Origin: Acetispira formosa (nom. nud.)
GTDB taxonomy: Bacteria > Desulfobacterota > Desulfarculia > Adiutricales > Adiutricaceae
Reading direction: 5' to 3'
Assembly (NCBI GenBank): GCA_023525915.1
Contig: CP026657.1
Coordinates: 3,682,001 to 3,746,000, forward strand
Length of the DNA: 64,000 nucleotides
A program made the position numbers and the translations under genes. Below the pieces are notes generated by a model. The model made no database searches. It saw nothing but the letters and a program-made list of their open reading frames with translations, and was not told the origin of the DNA. Position 1 is the stretch's first letter; each line of letters opens with the position of its first letter. Below, piece after piece: positions 1 to 8,529 of this stretch.

Positions 1-1151
1 TGATGCGCCGGGCCGGTTACGGAGTCTGGCTGGCTTATGAACTGGGCGGCTCCTATGAGCAAAGCCCTCCCAACCTCATCGACGAACTGGCCCGCGACCG
101 CCGCTGGTGTCAAGGCAACCTTCAGCACAGCCGCCTGATCTTCACCCAGGGGTTTTTCCCGACCCACCGGGCCTTGTTCATCAATGGGATCATGTCATAC
201 GGCTCGGCCCTTTTGTGGCTGTTCTTTCTGGTGGCCAGTTCGGTTCAGGCCCTGAGCCTTCTGTTCATCACCCCCGATTATTTTCCGTCCGGCGCGCCCA
301 GCCTTTTCCCGGAATGGCCCCAATATTTTCCCACCTGGGCCCTGACCCTTCTGAGCAGCACTGCCGCCCTTCTGTTCCTCCCGAAGCTCATGGCTATCGT
401 TCTGGTGACGGCCAAAGGGGGCGCCCGCGCCTTCGGCGGGGTGTTCCGCATGATTCTGAGCGTCTTGCTGGAAGTGGTCGTCTCGACCTTTCTGGCCCCG
501 GTGCGGATGATCTTTCACAGCTTCTTCGTCCTGACCACCATACTGGGGGCCAAAGTGGGCTGGAACGCCCAGAATCGCGATGATTCCGGCACCCGTTGGG
601 TGGAAGCTTTCCGCTGTCACTGGTGGGGGGCGGCTTTCGGCCTGGTCTGGGGGGCGCTGATGCTGTTTTTCAGTCCCGGCTTTTTCATCTGGCTCTCGCC
701 GGTGACGGCCGGGTTGGCCCTATCGATACCCCTGTCGGTCTGGACCAGCCGCATAAGTCTGGGCCGGGCGGCCAGAAAGGCGGGCCTGTTCCTGACTCCG
801 CCGGAGACATCCCCGCCCAGGGAGATTTTTGATTATCAGAAAGGATTGCGGGAGCGGCAGAAAGAAGACCCCAGCGCCTTTGCGGTCAGGAGCCGGGGTT
901 TTGCCAGGGCCGTGGTTCATCCCGGAGTGCTGGCCCTTCACAGCCTCTTGGCGGCCAACAAACGCCGCCGGACGCCCCTTCGTAATGAATGGCTGAATGA
1001 TTTGATGGAAAAGGCTTTGGCCAAAGGCCCGGAGGCCCTGTCGTCCAAAGAGAAGCACGCCCTTCTGAACGCACCGGATTTTCTGGCGGAACTCCATCGG
1101 AAGGTCTGGAGTCTGGAGGGCCGCAAAGCCGCCAAATGGGGTCTTGGTTGA
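1..1151 (+). CDS. opgH: Glucans biosynthesis glucosyltransferase H (OpgH/MdoH), 3' part
   Basis: Inner-membrane family-2 glycosyltransferase that makes the linear glucan backbone of osmoregulated periplasmic glucans from UDP-glucose. The window opens inside the gene, and 383 C-terminal residues are visible from a normal length of roughly 700-850. Near the visible start is RDRRWCQGN, matching the (Q/R)xxRW product-binding motif of processive GT2 enzymes. Several hydrophobic stretches follow (about residues 60-85, 105-140, 150-180 and 205-245), then a soluble tail of about 120 residues as in OpgH. The catalytic DxD lies outside the window. A periplasmic glucanase is encoded convergently just downstream, which fits the same pathway. 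Recognition is strong although the N-terminal half is missing. Confidence 0.9.
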   Translation, partial: MRRAGYGVWLAYELGGSYEQSPPNLIDELARDRRWCQGNLQHSRLIFTQGFFPTHRALFINGIMSYGSALLWLFFLVASSVQALSLLFITPDYFPSGAPSLFPEWPQYFPTWALTLLSSTAALLFLPKLMAIVLVTAKGGARAFGGVFRMILSVLLEVVVSTFLAPVRMIFHSFFVLTTILGAKVGWNAQNRDDSGTRWVEAFRCHWWGAAFGLVWGALMLFFSPGFFIWLSPVTAGLALSIPLSVWTSRISLGRAARKAGLFLTPPETSPPREIFDYQKGLRERQKEDPSAFAVRSRGFARAVVHPGVLALHSLLAANKRRRTPLRNEWLNDLMEKALAKGPEALSSKEKHALLNAPDFLAELHRKVWSLEGRKAAKWGLG

Positions 1152-1196
1152 CAGTAGCCGCAAGGCCGCCAGTTCCAGGGAAAAAGTTTACATTTA

Positions 1197-1333
1197 GAAC
1201 TTGTTCGTAAATAAGGGATTTTGTTCCCTGGCTAGGCGCGAGTGTTTTTTAAGCGGAGTAACTAATATTTCGAGCATTAAAAAACCAGGAGCAACGACGC
1301 CAGGGGGCAAAATCTCTATTTACGAACAAGTTC
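1197..1333. mobile_element. MITE-like 137-bp inverted-repeat element, copy 1
   Basis: The element is bounded by a perfect 17-bp terminal inverted repeat, GAACTTGTTCGTAAATA at the left and its reverse complement at the right. Imperfect pairing continues inward (GGGATTTTGTTCCCTGG against CCAGGGGGCAAAATCTC). TTA flanks it on both sides (1194-1196 and 1334-1336), a possible 3-bp target duplication. The right-hand TTA is also the stop codon of the minus-strand glucanase. A diverged copy in the opposite orientation lies at 62861-62999. No transposase is encoded, so it is probably non-autonomous. Confidence 0.7.
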
Positions 1334-2962
1334 TTAATGCAGCCGCACCGGCAGTTCGTAATTCTTATCGCCCACGGTCATCAATAGAGTCATGACTGTG
1401 GAGTTTTTGCGGCGGAATTGGTTGAAAGTCAGTTTGTTGCGGCCCTTTCTGGAGGGTACGGTTATTTCCAGGAGGGGCGGCCCCTCGGGGTCGTAGAGGC
1501 TGAAGGTGGTTTCGCCCGCCTCATTGCGCCAAAAGGGAATCTCATACAAACCAGTGTCGGGGTGGCGGCGCAGGTCAAACGCGTCCGGCACATAGCGGCC
1601 GCCGTCTTTCTTCAGGGTCACCACCACTTCTGGAAAACCTTCCTTATGCGCCGGTTCAGCCAGCCCGGCTTTCTTCAGGCCCTCTTTTATATCCGGGTCG
1701 GTCATCAAAAGATTCCACAACAGGCCGGAGCGGTAATTCTCCACCATGGCCGTAATCGGCAGTTGGTCGATAGCCAGAACGTGGGGGCTGATCCATTCGT
1801 CGCGCAGGTTGATGCCGTCATAGGGGCCGAAGCGGCCCCAGGCCCGCCCGCCGAGTCCTTCCCGCAGGTTGTGGAGCACCAGCATGGAATAGTGGGGTGT
1901 GTAGGGCATGGAGGCCAGGGCGGCTGTGGGGGCCACCACCCCCTGATCGTTCAGGGGGCTGGAGGCTGTGTAGCCGCCTTTGATCTGGCTGGCGCTCAAG
2001 CCCCAGAAATTATCCGAATAGCGGTTCTGGGGCGGCGCGTCCTGGAGGCAATAGCCCCGGTTGCTCAAGGTCTGGGTTATGCCGCGAACGAAATAGCCGC
2101 TGGGCACATATTTATCGGCCAGCCTTTTGGGATCAAGGCCGATAAAGGAATAGTGGGCCAGGAAGAGGGGGCCGCCGCCGGGGAGGGTCGCCTCCAGGCG
2201 GTAGCCGAAAGTTTTTTTGGCCCGGTAGCCCCAGCCGGAGGACCAGTAGCGGTAAGCTTTCTGGCTGATGGGTTTGGTGGGGGAGGACAGGGCCAGCACA
2301 TAAGTAATGAGGGCTTCATTATAGCCCAGAATCTTCAGGCCGGTGTAACCCTTCCGGGGCGACCAGTGCCAGTAAAGGCCATTATGTTCGCCGTTGGTGA
2401 ACCAGTCCCAATCCACATCCTGCCACAATTCGGTTATAATCCGCCGCAAGTCCTCTTCGCTGCCGGGGCCGTTGAAATAGGCCCTGGCGATTAAAAGCCC
2501 CTGCATTAAAAGCGAGGTCTCCACGATGTCGGCCCAATCGTCCTGAGCGCCAAAGGGGATGGTCTCGCCGGTCGAGCCATTTAGCCAATGGGGCAGGGCG
2601 CCGTGAAGTTTGGCCCTTGGCGCCTTGTCACGCAAAAAAGTCACGATGCGGAGGAGTCGCTCCACCGCTTCATTGCGGCCGACCCAGCCCCGGTCTGTGG
2701 CCACCACCAGGGCGGCCACCCCGAAGCCGGTGCCGCCGACGGCCACCGGGCGGGTCTCCCAGCCGAAATCCGCTTCATAGGCCATGCCTGAATCGGGATC
2801 GCCGTCTTCCCACATGTAATTGAAGGCTGCCCGGCCCAGGGCCTCCAGAGCCTCCCGATCATGCAGATATTCCGTATCCGGGGAAAAGGCGGAAACCGGG
2901 GCGGCCCAAATAAGCCCCATCATTATAAAAATAAAGACCCGAAGGGGCCGGCGTGCGGTCAT
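1334..2962 (-). CDS. Periplasmic glucoamylase-like protein, GH144 (endo-beta-1,2-glucanase) type
   Basis: Predicted secreted glycan hydrolase of the 'glycoamylase' (PF10091) fold, the family containing GH144 beta-1,2-glucanases and the C-terminal domain of cyclic glucan synthases. The start at 2962 has GGAGGA 5 nt upstream; a longer frame to 3043 lacks such a site. The first 25 residues form a signal peptide ending near APVSAFS. The body is an alpha/alpha-barrel type sequence with family-like stretches such as GLYWHWSP, YNEALITYVLALSSP and GPYDGINLRDEWISPHVLAIDQLP. At about 542 aa, it carries a short beta-rich tail. Because opgH is adjacent and convergent, turnover or trimming of beta-1,2-linked periplasmic glucan is the most likely job. 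Substrate specificity is inferred from neighbour and family. Confidence 0.8.
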   Translation of the reverse strand: MTARRPLRVFIFIMMGLIWAAPVSAFSPDTEYLHDREALEALGRAAFNYMWEDGDPDSGMAYEADFGWETRPVAVGGTGFGVAALVVATDRGWVGRNEAVERLLRIVTFLRDKAPRAKLHGALPHWLNGSTGETIPFGAQDDWADIVETSLLMQGLLIARAYFNGPGSEEDLRRIITELWQDVDWDWFTNGEHNGLYWHWSPRKGYTGLKILGYNEALITYVLALSSPTKPISQKAYRYWSSGWGYRAKKTFGYRLEATLPGGGPLFLAHYSFIGLDPKRLADKYVPSGYFVRGITQTLSNRGYCLQDAPPQNRYSDNFWGLSASQIKGGYTASSPLNDQGVVAPTAALASMPYTPHYSMLVLHNLREGLGGRAWGRFGPYDGINLRDEWISPHVLAIDQLPITAMVENYRSGLLWNLLMTDPDIKEGLKKAGLAEPAHKEGFPEVVVTLKKDGGRYVPDAFDLRRHPDTGLYEIPFWRNEAGETTFSLYDPEGPPLLEITVPSRKGRNKLTFNQFRRKNSTVMTLLMTVGDKNYELPVRLH

Positions 2963-3090
2963 ACATCCTCCAGAAACGGCCTGGCCGCGCACTGACAGAT
3001 TGGGCGGCAGGTTTCTGGAGCGGATTATAACATAAAAAGACACGTAGTTAAGATTTGAATGACAGGGGCAGAAGAATAATTATATGAGGC

Positions 3091-3756
3091 TCAATCCTCC
3101 GCCGCCCTTTCAAGACTTATGAAGCGAGCAGTCATCAACTCCATAACTTCTGACTCATCAGACACATAAATATCATAACCGATGACCGCGACTTTTCCAT
3201 ACCGGCCCTTCATCTTTACTAACTCCGCAAAGATTAGCCCGACAGAGGAATGCTTCGGGGTAAAGACCTTTTTTGACAACAAAGGTTGCTGACAGTAACT
3301 ATAAGGTGAGGGAGGATGAAGCCCGCAAATATCCTTGCTCTTGATGGAACGCGATTTATATATGGTCAGAGTATCACCGGAGCCTGAAATCTCAACCTCC
3401 AAACCGCGCGCAGTCATAATTATATCCAAGGCCTGCTCCCAAGGTACATCTTTCAATTTCAAAGTCAGTTTCTGACTTCTATCCACCTTATCAGATATGA
3501 TTAATTTTTTGTCCGATGCCGCGGCAATAAATTCAAGAGCCTCCTGAACACTTATATCTTTAAAATCAAGTGTAATTCTCTTACCCGTATAAGCTTTCAC
3601 CCCTTCATTGTGCTCTGCCGGTGATATTTCGGACAATTTCGCCGTCTCAGCCGAGCTTTCACCGATGATTCCTCCGGCCTCACCAAACCAGAAGCCAATA
3701 CATATAGTTAACAAAACCGCCGACTTGGCGATTATCCTTTTCAGATATGCGGGCAT
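3091..3756 (-). CDS. Secreted protein with secretin/TonB short N-terminal (STN) domain
   Basis: A 221-residue exported protein with a signal sequence at residues 1-28. GGGAGAG precedes the ATG by 6 nt. Residues about 55-135 (RITLDFKDISVQEALEFIAAAS..., then KLKDVPWEQALDIIM) match the STN domain found at the N-terminus of PilQ-type secretins and TonB-dependent receptors. No secretin pore domain or AMIN domain follows; instead there is a roughly 80-residue C-terminal region I do not recognise, with KVFTPKHSSVGLIFAELVKMKGRYGKV, which may be a second small alpha/beta repeat. It is isolated, with no pilus genes nearby, and is more AT-rich than its neighbours. It could be an accessory protein of a distant secretin or a regulator; the function is unknown. 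Confidence 0.75.
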   Translation of the reverse strand: MPAYLKRIIAKSAVLLTICIGFWFGEAGGIIGESSAETAKLSEISPAEHNEGVKAYTGKRITLDFKDISVQEALEFIAAASDKKLIISDKVDRSQKLTLKLKDVPWEQALDIIMTARGLEVEISGSGDTLTIYKSRSIKSKDICGLHPPSPYSYCQQPLLSKKVFTPKHSSVGLIFAELVKMKGRYGKVAVIGYDIYVSDESEVMELMTARFISLERAAED

Positions 3757-3903
3757 GTTTATCTCTCCCGGCGAGATTCAATATTTATGGATGCCTCTCA
3801 TCATAAAGTCCAATACATATCAAAAAATTATTTAAGCATAATTATGTTTAATTTGTCATCCTAATATTTTCAAACGATTGCCCTGTCGGCCGGTCTAAAA
3901 CGA

Positions 3904-3932
3904 TTGAAACAGGCTATGAAACATGGTAAAAT
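3904..3932 (+). promoter_or_regulatory. Predicted sigma-70 promoter of the RND adaptor gene
   Basis: TTGAAA (3904-3909) and TAAAAT (3927-3932) are separated by exactly 17 bp, each 5 of 6 to consensus. They lie about 60 bp upstream of the adaptor start at 3993 in an AT-rich gap. No operator is obvious. Confidence 0.5.
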
Positions 3933-3992
3933 TTATGATTAAGTTTAATTCGGCAGATATTGAAATCCAAAAACATCAAGGGAGTCTTCAGA

Positions 3993-5195
3993 ATGATGAT
4001 GAAGAACAGGTTTTCCATTACTAAAAATCAGTTGCTGACGATTTTCATCTGCGCTTTGGCCCTCCTGCCCGGATGTGGCGGCGGTGAAGAAAAGGCCGCC
4101 GAGCCCCAGGCGCTGAAAGTGGTGGTGGCCCCCGTAGCTGAAGAATCAGCCGCCGTTGAAGCCCGATTCAACGCAACTCTGGCGGCCAAGGAAACAGTTG
4201 AGGTCCGGGCCAGGGTCAGCGGATATCTGGCGGAAAAATCGTTTGAAGAAGGTTCTTCAGTCAATGAGGGACAGATTCTGTACAAACTTGATGACCGGGA
4301 TCTGAAAGCGGCCCTGGAAAAAGCCGAGGCTGAAACCACCAAGGCCAAAGCGGCCTGGGAAAATGAGAACGCCATCAAAGACCGAATGGTGACCCTGGGC
4401 GCGAAGGGAGCCGTCAGTATCCAGCAGCGTGATTCAGCCGTGGCCAAGGCGGCCGAAGCCGAAGCCGCCTATCAGGCCGCCCATTCGGCTGAGGAAACCG
4501 CCAGAATAAACCTGGGCTACGCCACCATCACCGCCCCCACCACCGGCTATATCACCCGCTCCAGCGTTGAGGTCGGCAGCTTCATTGACGCGGGCAGCGC
4601 CACTTTGATGACCACCATTTATAAAATAGATCCCATCCGGGCCGAGTTCTCCATAACCGATAAGGAATATGGCCGCTTCAAAATGAATCAGGCCCAGCAC
4701 GGCGGCGACGCCTCCTCCATTGTCTTCAGGATGGAAATAGGCGACATGCATATCCCCTATGAACATAAGGGCGTCCTGGAAATGGCTGATCCGGTCATCG
4801 ACGGCAAAACCAACACTATCGGTGTGCGGGCGGAATTTCCCAACCCCGATCACATTCTGCGTCCGGGTCTTTATGTCAACGTCATCGGCTCTGTTGGCGA
4901 GCATCAGGTGCTGACCGTGCCGGAAATCGCCCTGGTTGAACAAGGCGGTTCGCAGAAAGCCGTTTATGTGGTGGATGATCAGAACATCATTCAGGCCGTG
5001 CCGGTCAAGATAGGCGGGCTGATAGGTGAAAACCGGATTATTGAAGAGGGTTTGGAAAAGGGGCGGAATGTGGTGATCGAAGGGCTGGTCACGGCCCGGC
5101 CCGGCATGAAAGTTGAAATTGTGACTAAAGAGGACGCGGCTAAAGAGGACACGGCAGCACAAGCCCCGGCCAAAGACGCTGAAGCATCCAACTGA
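3993..5195 (+). CDS. RND efflux periplasmic adaptor lipoprotein (AcrA/MexA family)
   Basis: Membrane-fusion protein linking an inner-membrane RND pump to an outer-membrane channel. The start at 3993 has AAGGGAG 8 nt upstream; a TTG at 3960 opens the longer frame but has no comparable site. The N-terminus carries a lipobox, ALLPGC, so the mature protein is probably anchored by a lipidated cysteine. Then follow the lipoyl half-motif around VRARVSGYLAEKSFEEGSSVNEGQILYKLDDRD, an alpha-helical hairpin rich in A, E and K, the second lipoyl half (TITAPTTGYITRSSVEVGSFI), a beta-barrel and a membrane-proximal domain. The acidic/alanine tail (KEDAAKEDTAAQAP) is low complexity. The pump gene follows 79 bp downstream, with a strong hairpin between. 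No tolC partner is adjacent. Confidence 0.92.
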   Translation: MMMKNRFSITKNQLLTIFICALALLPGCGGGEEKAAEPQALKVVVAPVAEESAAVEARFNATLAAKETVEVRARVSGYLAEKSFEEGSSVNEGQILYKLDDRDLKAALEKAEAETTKAKAAWENENAIKDRMVTLGAKGAVSIQQRDSAVAKAAEAEAAYQAAHSAEETARINLGYATITAPTTGYITRSSVEVGSFIDAGSATLMTTIYKIDPIRAEFSITDKEYGRFKMNQAQHGGDASSIVFRMEIGDMHIPYEHKGVLEMADPVIDGKTNTIGVRAEFPNPDHILRPGLYVNVIGSVGEHQVLTVPEIALVEQGGSQKAVYVVDDQNIIQAVPVKIGGLIGENRIIEEGLEKGRNVVIEGLVTARPGMKVEIVTKEDAAKEDTAAQAPAKDAEASN

Positions 5196-5206
5196 CATCA
5201 CGCCCG

Positions 5207-5242
5207 AACGGCCTGAAAAAGTTCAGGCCGTTTTTTATTTTT
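5207..5242 (+). terminator. Intrinsic terminator-like hairpin between adaptor and pump genes
   Basis: A perfect 11-bp stem (AACGGCCTGAA with TTCAGGCCGTT) with loop AAAG is followed by a T-rich tract (TTTTTTATTTTTT). It has every feature of a Rho-independent terminator but sits inside a presumed operon, so it should lower or condition pump expression relative to the adaptor. Confidence 0.8.
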
Positions 5243-5274
5243 TACCGGCACACGGTCAACCAAAAAGGTGCAGC

Positions 5275-8200
5275 ATGTTTAAATTCTTCATCGACCGCCC
5301 CATACTGGCCGCCAGCATTTCAACGATAATCGTCGTTTTGGGCCTGATGAGCCTGAAGGATCTGCCGATGGCCAACTATCCGAGGGTGGCTCCGCCTTCG
5401 GTTTCCGTCAGCGCCTACTACCCCGGAGCCGACGCCGCTACCGTCTCCCAATCCGTGGCCGCGGTCATCGAGCGTGAAATCAACGGCGCGGAGGGCATGA
5501 TTTACATCCAGTCCAAATGCTTTAACGACGGCCACATGAGCATGACCGTGACCTTCGAAGTGGATCGCAATGACGATCTGGCCCTGGTGGACATGCAGAA
5601 CCGCGTCTCCCAGGCCGAATCGTCGCTGCCGCAGGAGGTCATCCGGCAGGGCATCACCGTCAACAAGCAATCGCCGGATATGCTGATGCAGATCAGCCTC
5701 TATTCGCCCCAAGGCACAGTCAGCGACCTGGATCTGGCCAATTATGCCGCCCGCACCATCAAGGACAAGCTGGGCCGCATCAACGGGGTGGGCGACGTCT
5801 CCCTCATCGGCGCCGGTGATTACGGCATGCGCCTGTGGCTGGACCCGGAGCGCATGAGCCACTATAATCTCACCACCTCAGACGTTAAAAGCGCGGTCAA
5901 TGACCAGAACCAGCTGGCCCCGGCCGGCGGTTTCGGCCAGGCCCCCTCCAATCCGTCGGTGAAATTCGTACGCACGGCCCAGATGAAAGGCCGCCTGACC
6001 ACGCCGGAAGAATTCGGCAACCTGGTTATCCGCACCAACGACGACGGCAGTCTGGTCCGTCTGCGCGATGTGACTCCGGCCCAGCGGCGCGTCGATTCCA
6101 GCGGCAATTCCGTTATGGTCCCCGGCATAGAGCTGGGCGCGTTCAGCTATTCCAACTTCAGCAATATGGACGGCAAGCCCGCCGTCACTATCGTCCTGTA
6201 TCAGCTGCCTTCAGGCAACGCGGTGGATATCGCCAAAGAGGCCCGTAAGGTCATGGCCGATCTTAAAGAGAGTTTGACCAAAAGCGGCGAAGATATCGAT
6301 TACTTCATCGGCATGGATATGGCGGAGTTCGTCAGTGAATCTATTAACGAGCTGGTCCACACCCTGGTGGAAGCCCTGATTCTGGTGCTGATCGTGGTCT
6401 ATCTCTTCCTGGGCTCACTGCGTTCCACCCTGGTGCCCATGATAGCCGTGCCGGTCTCGCTCATCGGCGTTTTCGCCTTCTTTCCCCTCTTCGGGCTCAA
6501 CATCAACAGCCTGACCCTCTTCGCCCTGGTTCTGGCTGTGGGCATTGTGGTTGACGACGCCATTGTGGTGGTCGAAGCCGTGGAGGTTCGCCTGGAGGAG
6601 GGGCACTCGCCAAGGGAGGCCTCCGTGATGGCCATGCAGGATGTGGGCTTCACCATCATCGGCATAACCTTCGCTCTGGTCTCGGTGTTCCTGCCGATGA
6701 CCATACTCGGCGGCCTCACCGGCAAGCTCTATCAGCAGTTCGCTCTGACCCTGGCTCTGTCGGTGGCCATTTCAGCTTTCAACTCACTGACTCTCAGCCC
6801 GGCCTTGTGCGCGATTCTGTTGAAACACAAGGAAGAGGGGAAACAGCCCTTCATTCTGGTGCGTCTGTTCAATAAGTTTTATGACGCGATTTTCAAACGC
6901 TACTCGGCCCTCCTGACCATCTTCACTCGCCGCACAGCTGTGACCATTGTATTGATGGCCGCGGTTTACCTGAGTTTGGGCGGGCTGATGAAGGTTATCC
7001 CCACCTCGCTGGTGCCGGGTGAGGATCAGCGGGTTTTCATGATGTCGCTTCAGATGCCCAACGGCGCTTCCCAGCAGAGAACCATTGACGTCTGCGACGC
7101 GGTGGTTGAGAAGCTTCGGGCCGAGATACCGGAAATTGAATCGATCACCACTTTGGGCGGCATGAATGTGGCCTCCGGGGCGCAGAGTTCCAGTGTGGCC
7201 TCTTTTATCGTGTTGTTGAAAGAGTGGAGCGAGCGCACCGGCCCGGGCCAGGACGCCATGACCCTGATTGCCAAAGCCCAGACCATCGCTTCGGAAAATT
7301 TCCAGGAGCCATACATAATGGCTTTCAACGTGCCCACCATCAACGGGCTGGGCACTGGCTTGGGTCTGACTCTGGAAGTTGAGAATCAGGGTGAGAATCA
7401 GGATGTTCAGATTCTGGCGGAGGCGGCCGGAAAATTACAGGCGGCTTTTTCCCAATTGCCGGAGCTGGCCACACCTTACACGGCTTTCAACATGCAGGGC
7501 AAGTTTGTCACCCTGGATGTGGATAGGGAAAAAGCTAAAACTCAGGGCGTGAATCTCACCGATGTTTTCGATACGGTGGGCACCTTACTGGGCGGCGCCT
7601 ACATAAATGATTTTCAGGAATACGGCTTTACTTACCGGGTCATGATGCAGGCCCAGGACGTTTACCGGGCCGAACCTGATTCTCTGCGGCTGTTTAATCT
7701 CCGCAACACTTATGGCGACATGGTTCCAGCTTCGACCTTCATCAATGCCCAGGACGCCACCGGAGCGGAATTTCTCACCCGTTACAACCTTTATCCTTCA
7801 GTGGAGTTCATGGCCGGCCCCGGCGCGGGCCGCAGTACGGGTGAGGCCATGGCGGCCATGATGGCGGCGGCCAAAGAGACATTGCCCAGCGGTTTCGGTT
7901 TTGAATGGACCGGGCAGGCTTATCAGGAAGAAATCTCCTCCGGTCAGACAGTTGTGGTGCTGGCATTGGCTTTTATCTGCTGCTTCCTGGTGCTGGCCGG
8001 GTTGTATGAGAGCCTGTCATCGCCGCTGGTGGTTATGGTTTCGGTGGCTGTGGCCGTATTGGGCGCGGTGGCCGGGCAGCTTTTGAGGGGCCTGACCATG
8101 GATGTGTTCATGCAGGTAGGTTTGGTCATGCTGATAGGGTTGGCGGCCAAGAATGCCATTCTCATCGTCCAGTATGCCCAGGAACGTCAGAAGGACGGCC

Positions 8201-8442
8201 TCAGTCCGACGGAGGCGGCCACCGTGGCCGGCCGTCAGCGGCTGCGTCCCATTCTGATGACTTCCTTTGCTTTCATACTCGGCGTGCTGCCGCTGGTCAT
8301 CGCCAGCGGGGCTGGGGCCAACTCCCGACACTCACTGGGGACCGGGGTTTTCTGCGGCATGATCGCGGCTACCGCTATTGGTGTTTTTGCCATTCCCGGT
8401 CTTTATGTTCTGGCCCAACGGCTGAAGGGTGTGAAAGGCTGA
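5275..8442 (+). CDS. RND multidrug efflux permease (AcrB/HAE1 family)
   Basis: Inner-membrane proton-driven drug exporter of 1055 residues, the normal size for HAE1 pumps. It starts MFKFFIDRPILAASISTIIVVLG, the typical N-terminal cytoplasmic/TM1 signature, and AAGGTG precedes the ATG. The two large periplasmic loops and twelve TM segments are visible. TM4 has GIVVDDAIVVVEAVE, with the paired aspartates that relay protons in AcrB. The second half repeats the pattern (LVMLIGLAAKNAILIVQYAQE in TM10-11). It should work with the upstream adaptor and an unlinked TolC. The tail ends just before a palindrome shared with the convergent ATPase gene. The drug spectrum cannot be read from sequence. Confidence 0.95.
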   Translation: MFKFFIDRPILAASISTIIVVLGLMSLKDLPMANYPRVAPPSVSVSAYYPGADAATVSQSVAAVIEREINGAEGMIYIQSKCFNDGHMSMTVTFEVDRNDDLALVDMQNRVSQAESSLPQEVIRQGITVNKQSPDMLMQISLYSPQGTVSDLDLANYAARTIKDKLGRINGVGDVSLIGAGDYGMRLWLDPERMSHYNLTTSDVKSAVNDQNQLAPAGGFGQAPSNPSVKFVRTAQMKGRLTTPEEFGNLVIRTNDDGSLVRLRDVTPAQRRVDSSGNSVMVPGIELGAFSYSNFSNMDGKPAVTIVLYQLPSGNAVDIAKEARKVMADLKESLTKSGEDIDYFIGMDMAEFVSESINELVHTLVEALILVLIVVYLFLGSLRSTLVPMIAVPVSLIGVFAFFPLFGLNINSLTLFALVLAVGIVVDDAIVVVEAVEVRLEEGHSPREASVMAMQDVGFTIIGITFALVSVFLPMTILGGLTGKLYQQFALTLALSVAISAFNSLTLSPALCAILLKHKEEGKQPFILVRLFNKFYDAIFKRYSALLTIFTRRTAVTIVLMAAVYLSLGGLMKVIPTSLVPGEDQRVFMMSLQMPNGASQQRTIDVCDAVVEKLRAEIPEIESITTLGGMNVASGAQSSSVASFIVLLKEWSERTGPGQDAMTLIAKAQTIASENFQEPYIMAFNVPTINGLGTGLGLTLEVENQGENQDVQILAEAAGKLQAAFSQLPELATPYTAFNMQGKFVTLDVDREKAKTQGVNLTDVFDTVGTLLGGAYINDFQEYGFTYRVMMQAQDVYRAEPDSLRLFNLRNTYGDMVPASTFINAQDATGAEFLTRYNLYPSVEFMAGPGAGRSTGEAMAAMMAAAKETLPSGFGFEWTGQAYQEEISSGQTVVVLALAFICCFLVLAGLYESLSSPLVVMVSVAVAVLGAVAGQLLRGLTMDVFMQVGLVMLIGLAAKNAILIVQYAQERQKDGLSPTEAATVAGRQRLRPILMTSFAFILGVLPLVIASGAGANSRHSLGTGVFCGMIAATAIGVFAIPGLYVLAQRLKGVKG

Positions 8443-8454
8443 TAAATATGGAAT

Positions 8455-8526
8455 GTGGCCTGCGGCCGCGCGATAAAGACATGGCCCATAGGGCCATGTC
8501 TTTATCGCGCGGCCAGAGGCCGCCAC
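8455..8526. repeat. Large palindrome between convergent genes, possible bidirectional terminator
   Basis: A near-perfect inverted repeat with a 3-bp loop: GCGCGATAAAGACATGGCCC, ATA, and its reverse complement, extended outward by GGCCTGCGGCC against GGCCAGAGGCC. It lies 12 bp after the pump stop and ends 4 bp before the ATPase stop on the other strand. The GCGGCC...GGCCGCGCGAT part resembles the outer ends of the long inverted repeat at 16226-17060, so it may be a mobile-type repeat serving as a terminator. Confidence 0.7.
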
Positions 8527-8529
8527 TTT

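Noticed and set aside
1418..2494. 358-codon open frame on the plus strand
   Set aside because: It is antisense to the glucanase gene, which has a signal peptide, ribosome site and family motifs.
8455..8526. Phage attachment site
   Set aside because: It is a long palindrome between convergent genes without an integrase or tRNA; terminator or repeat is the simpler reading.
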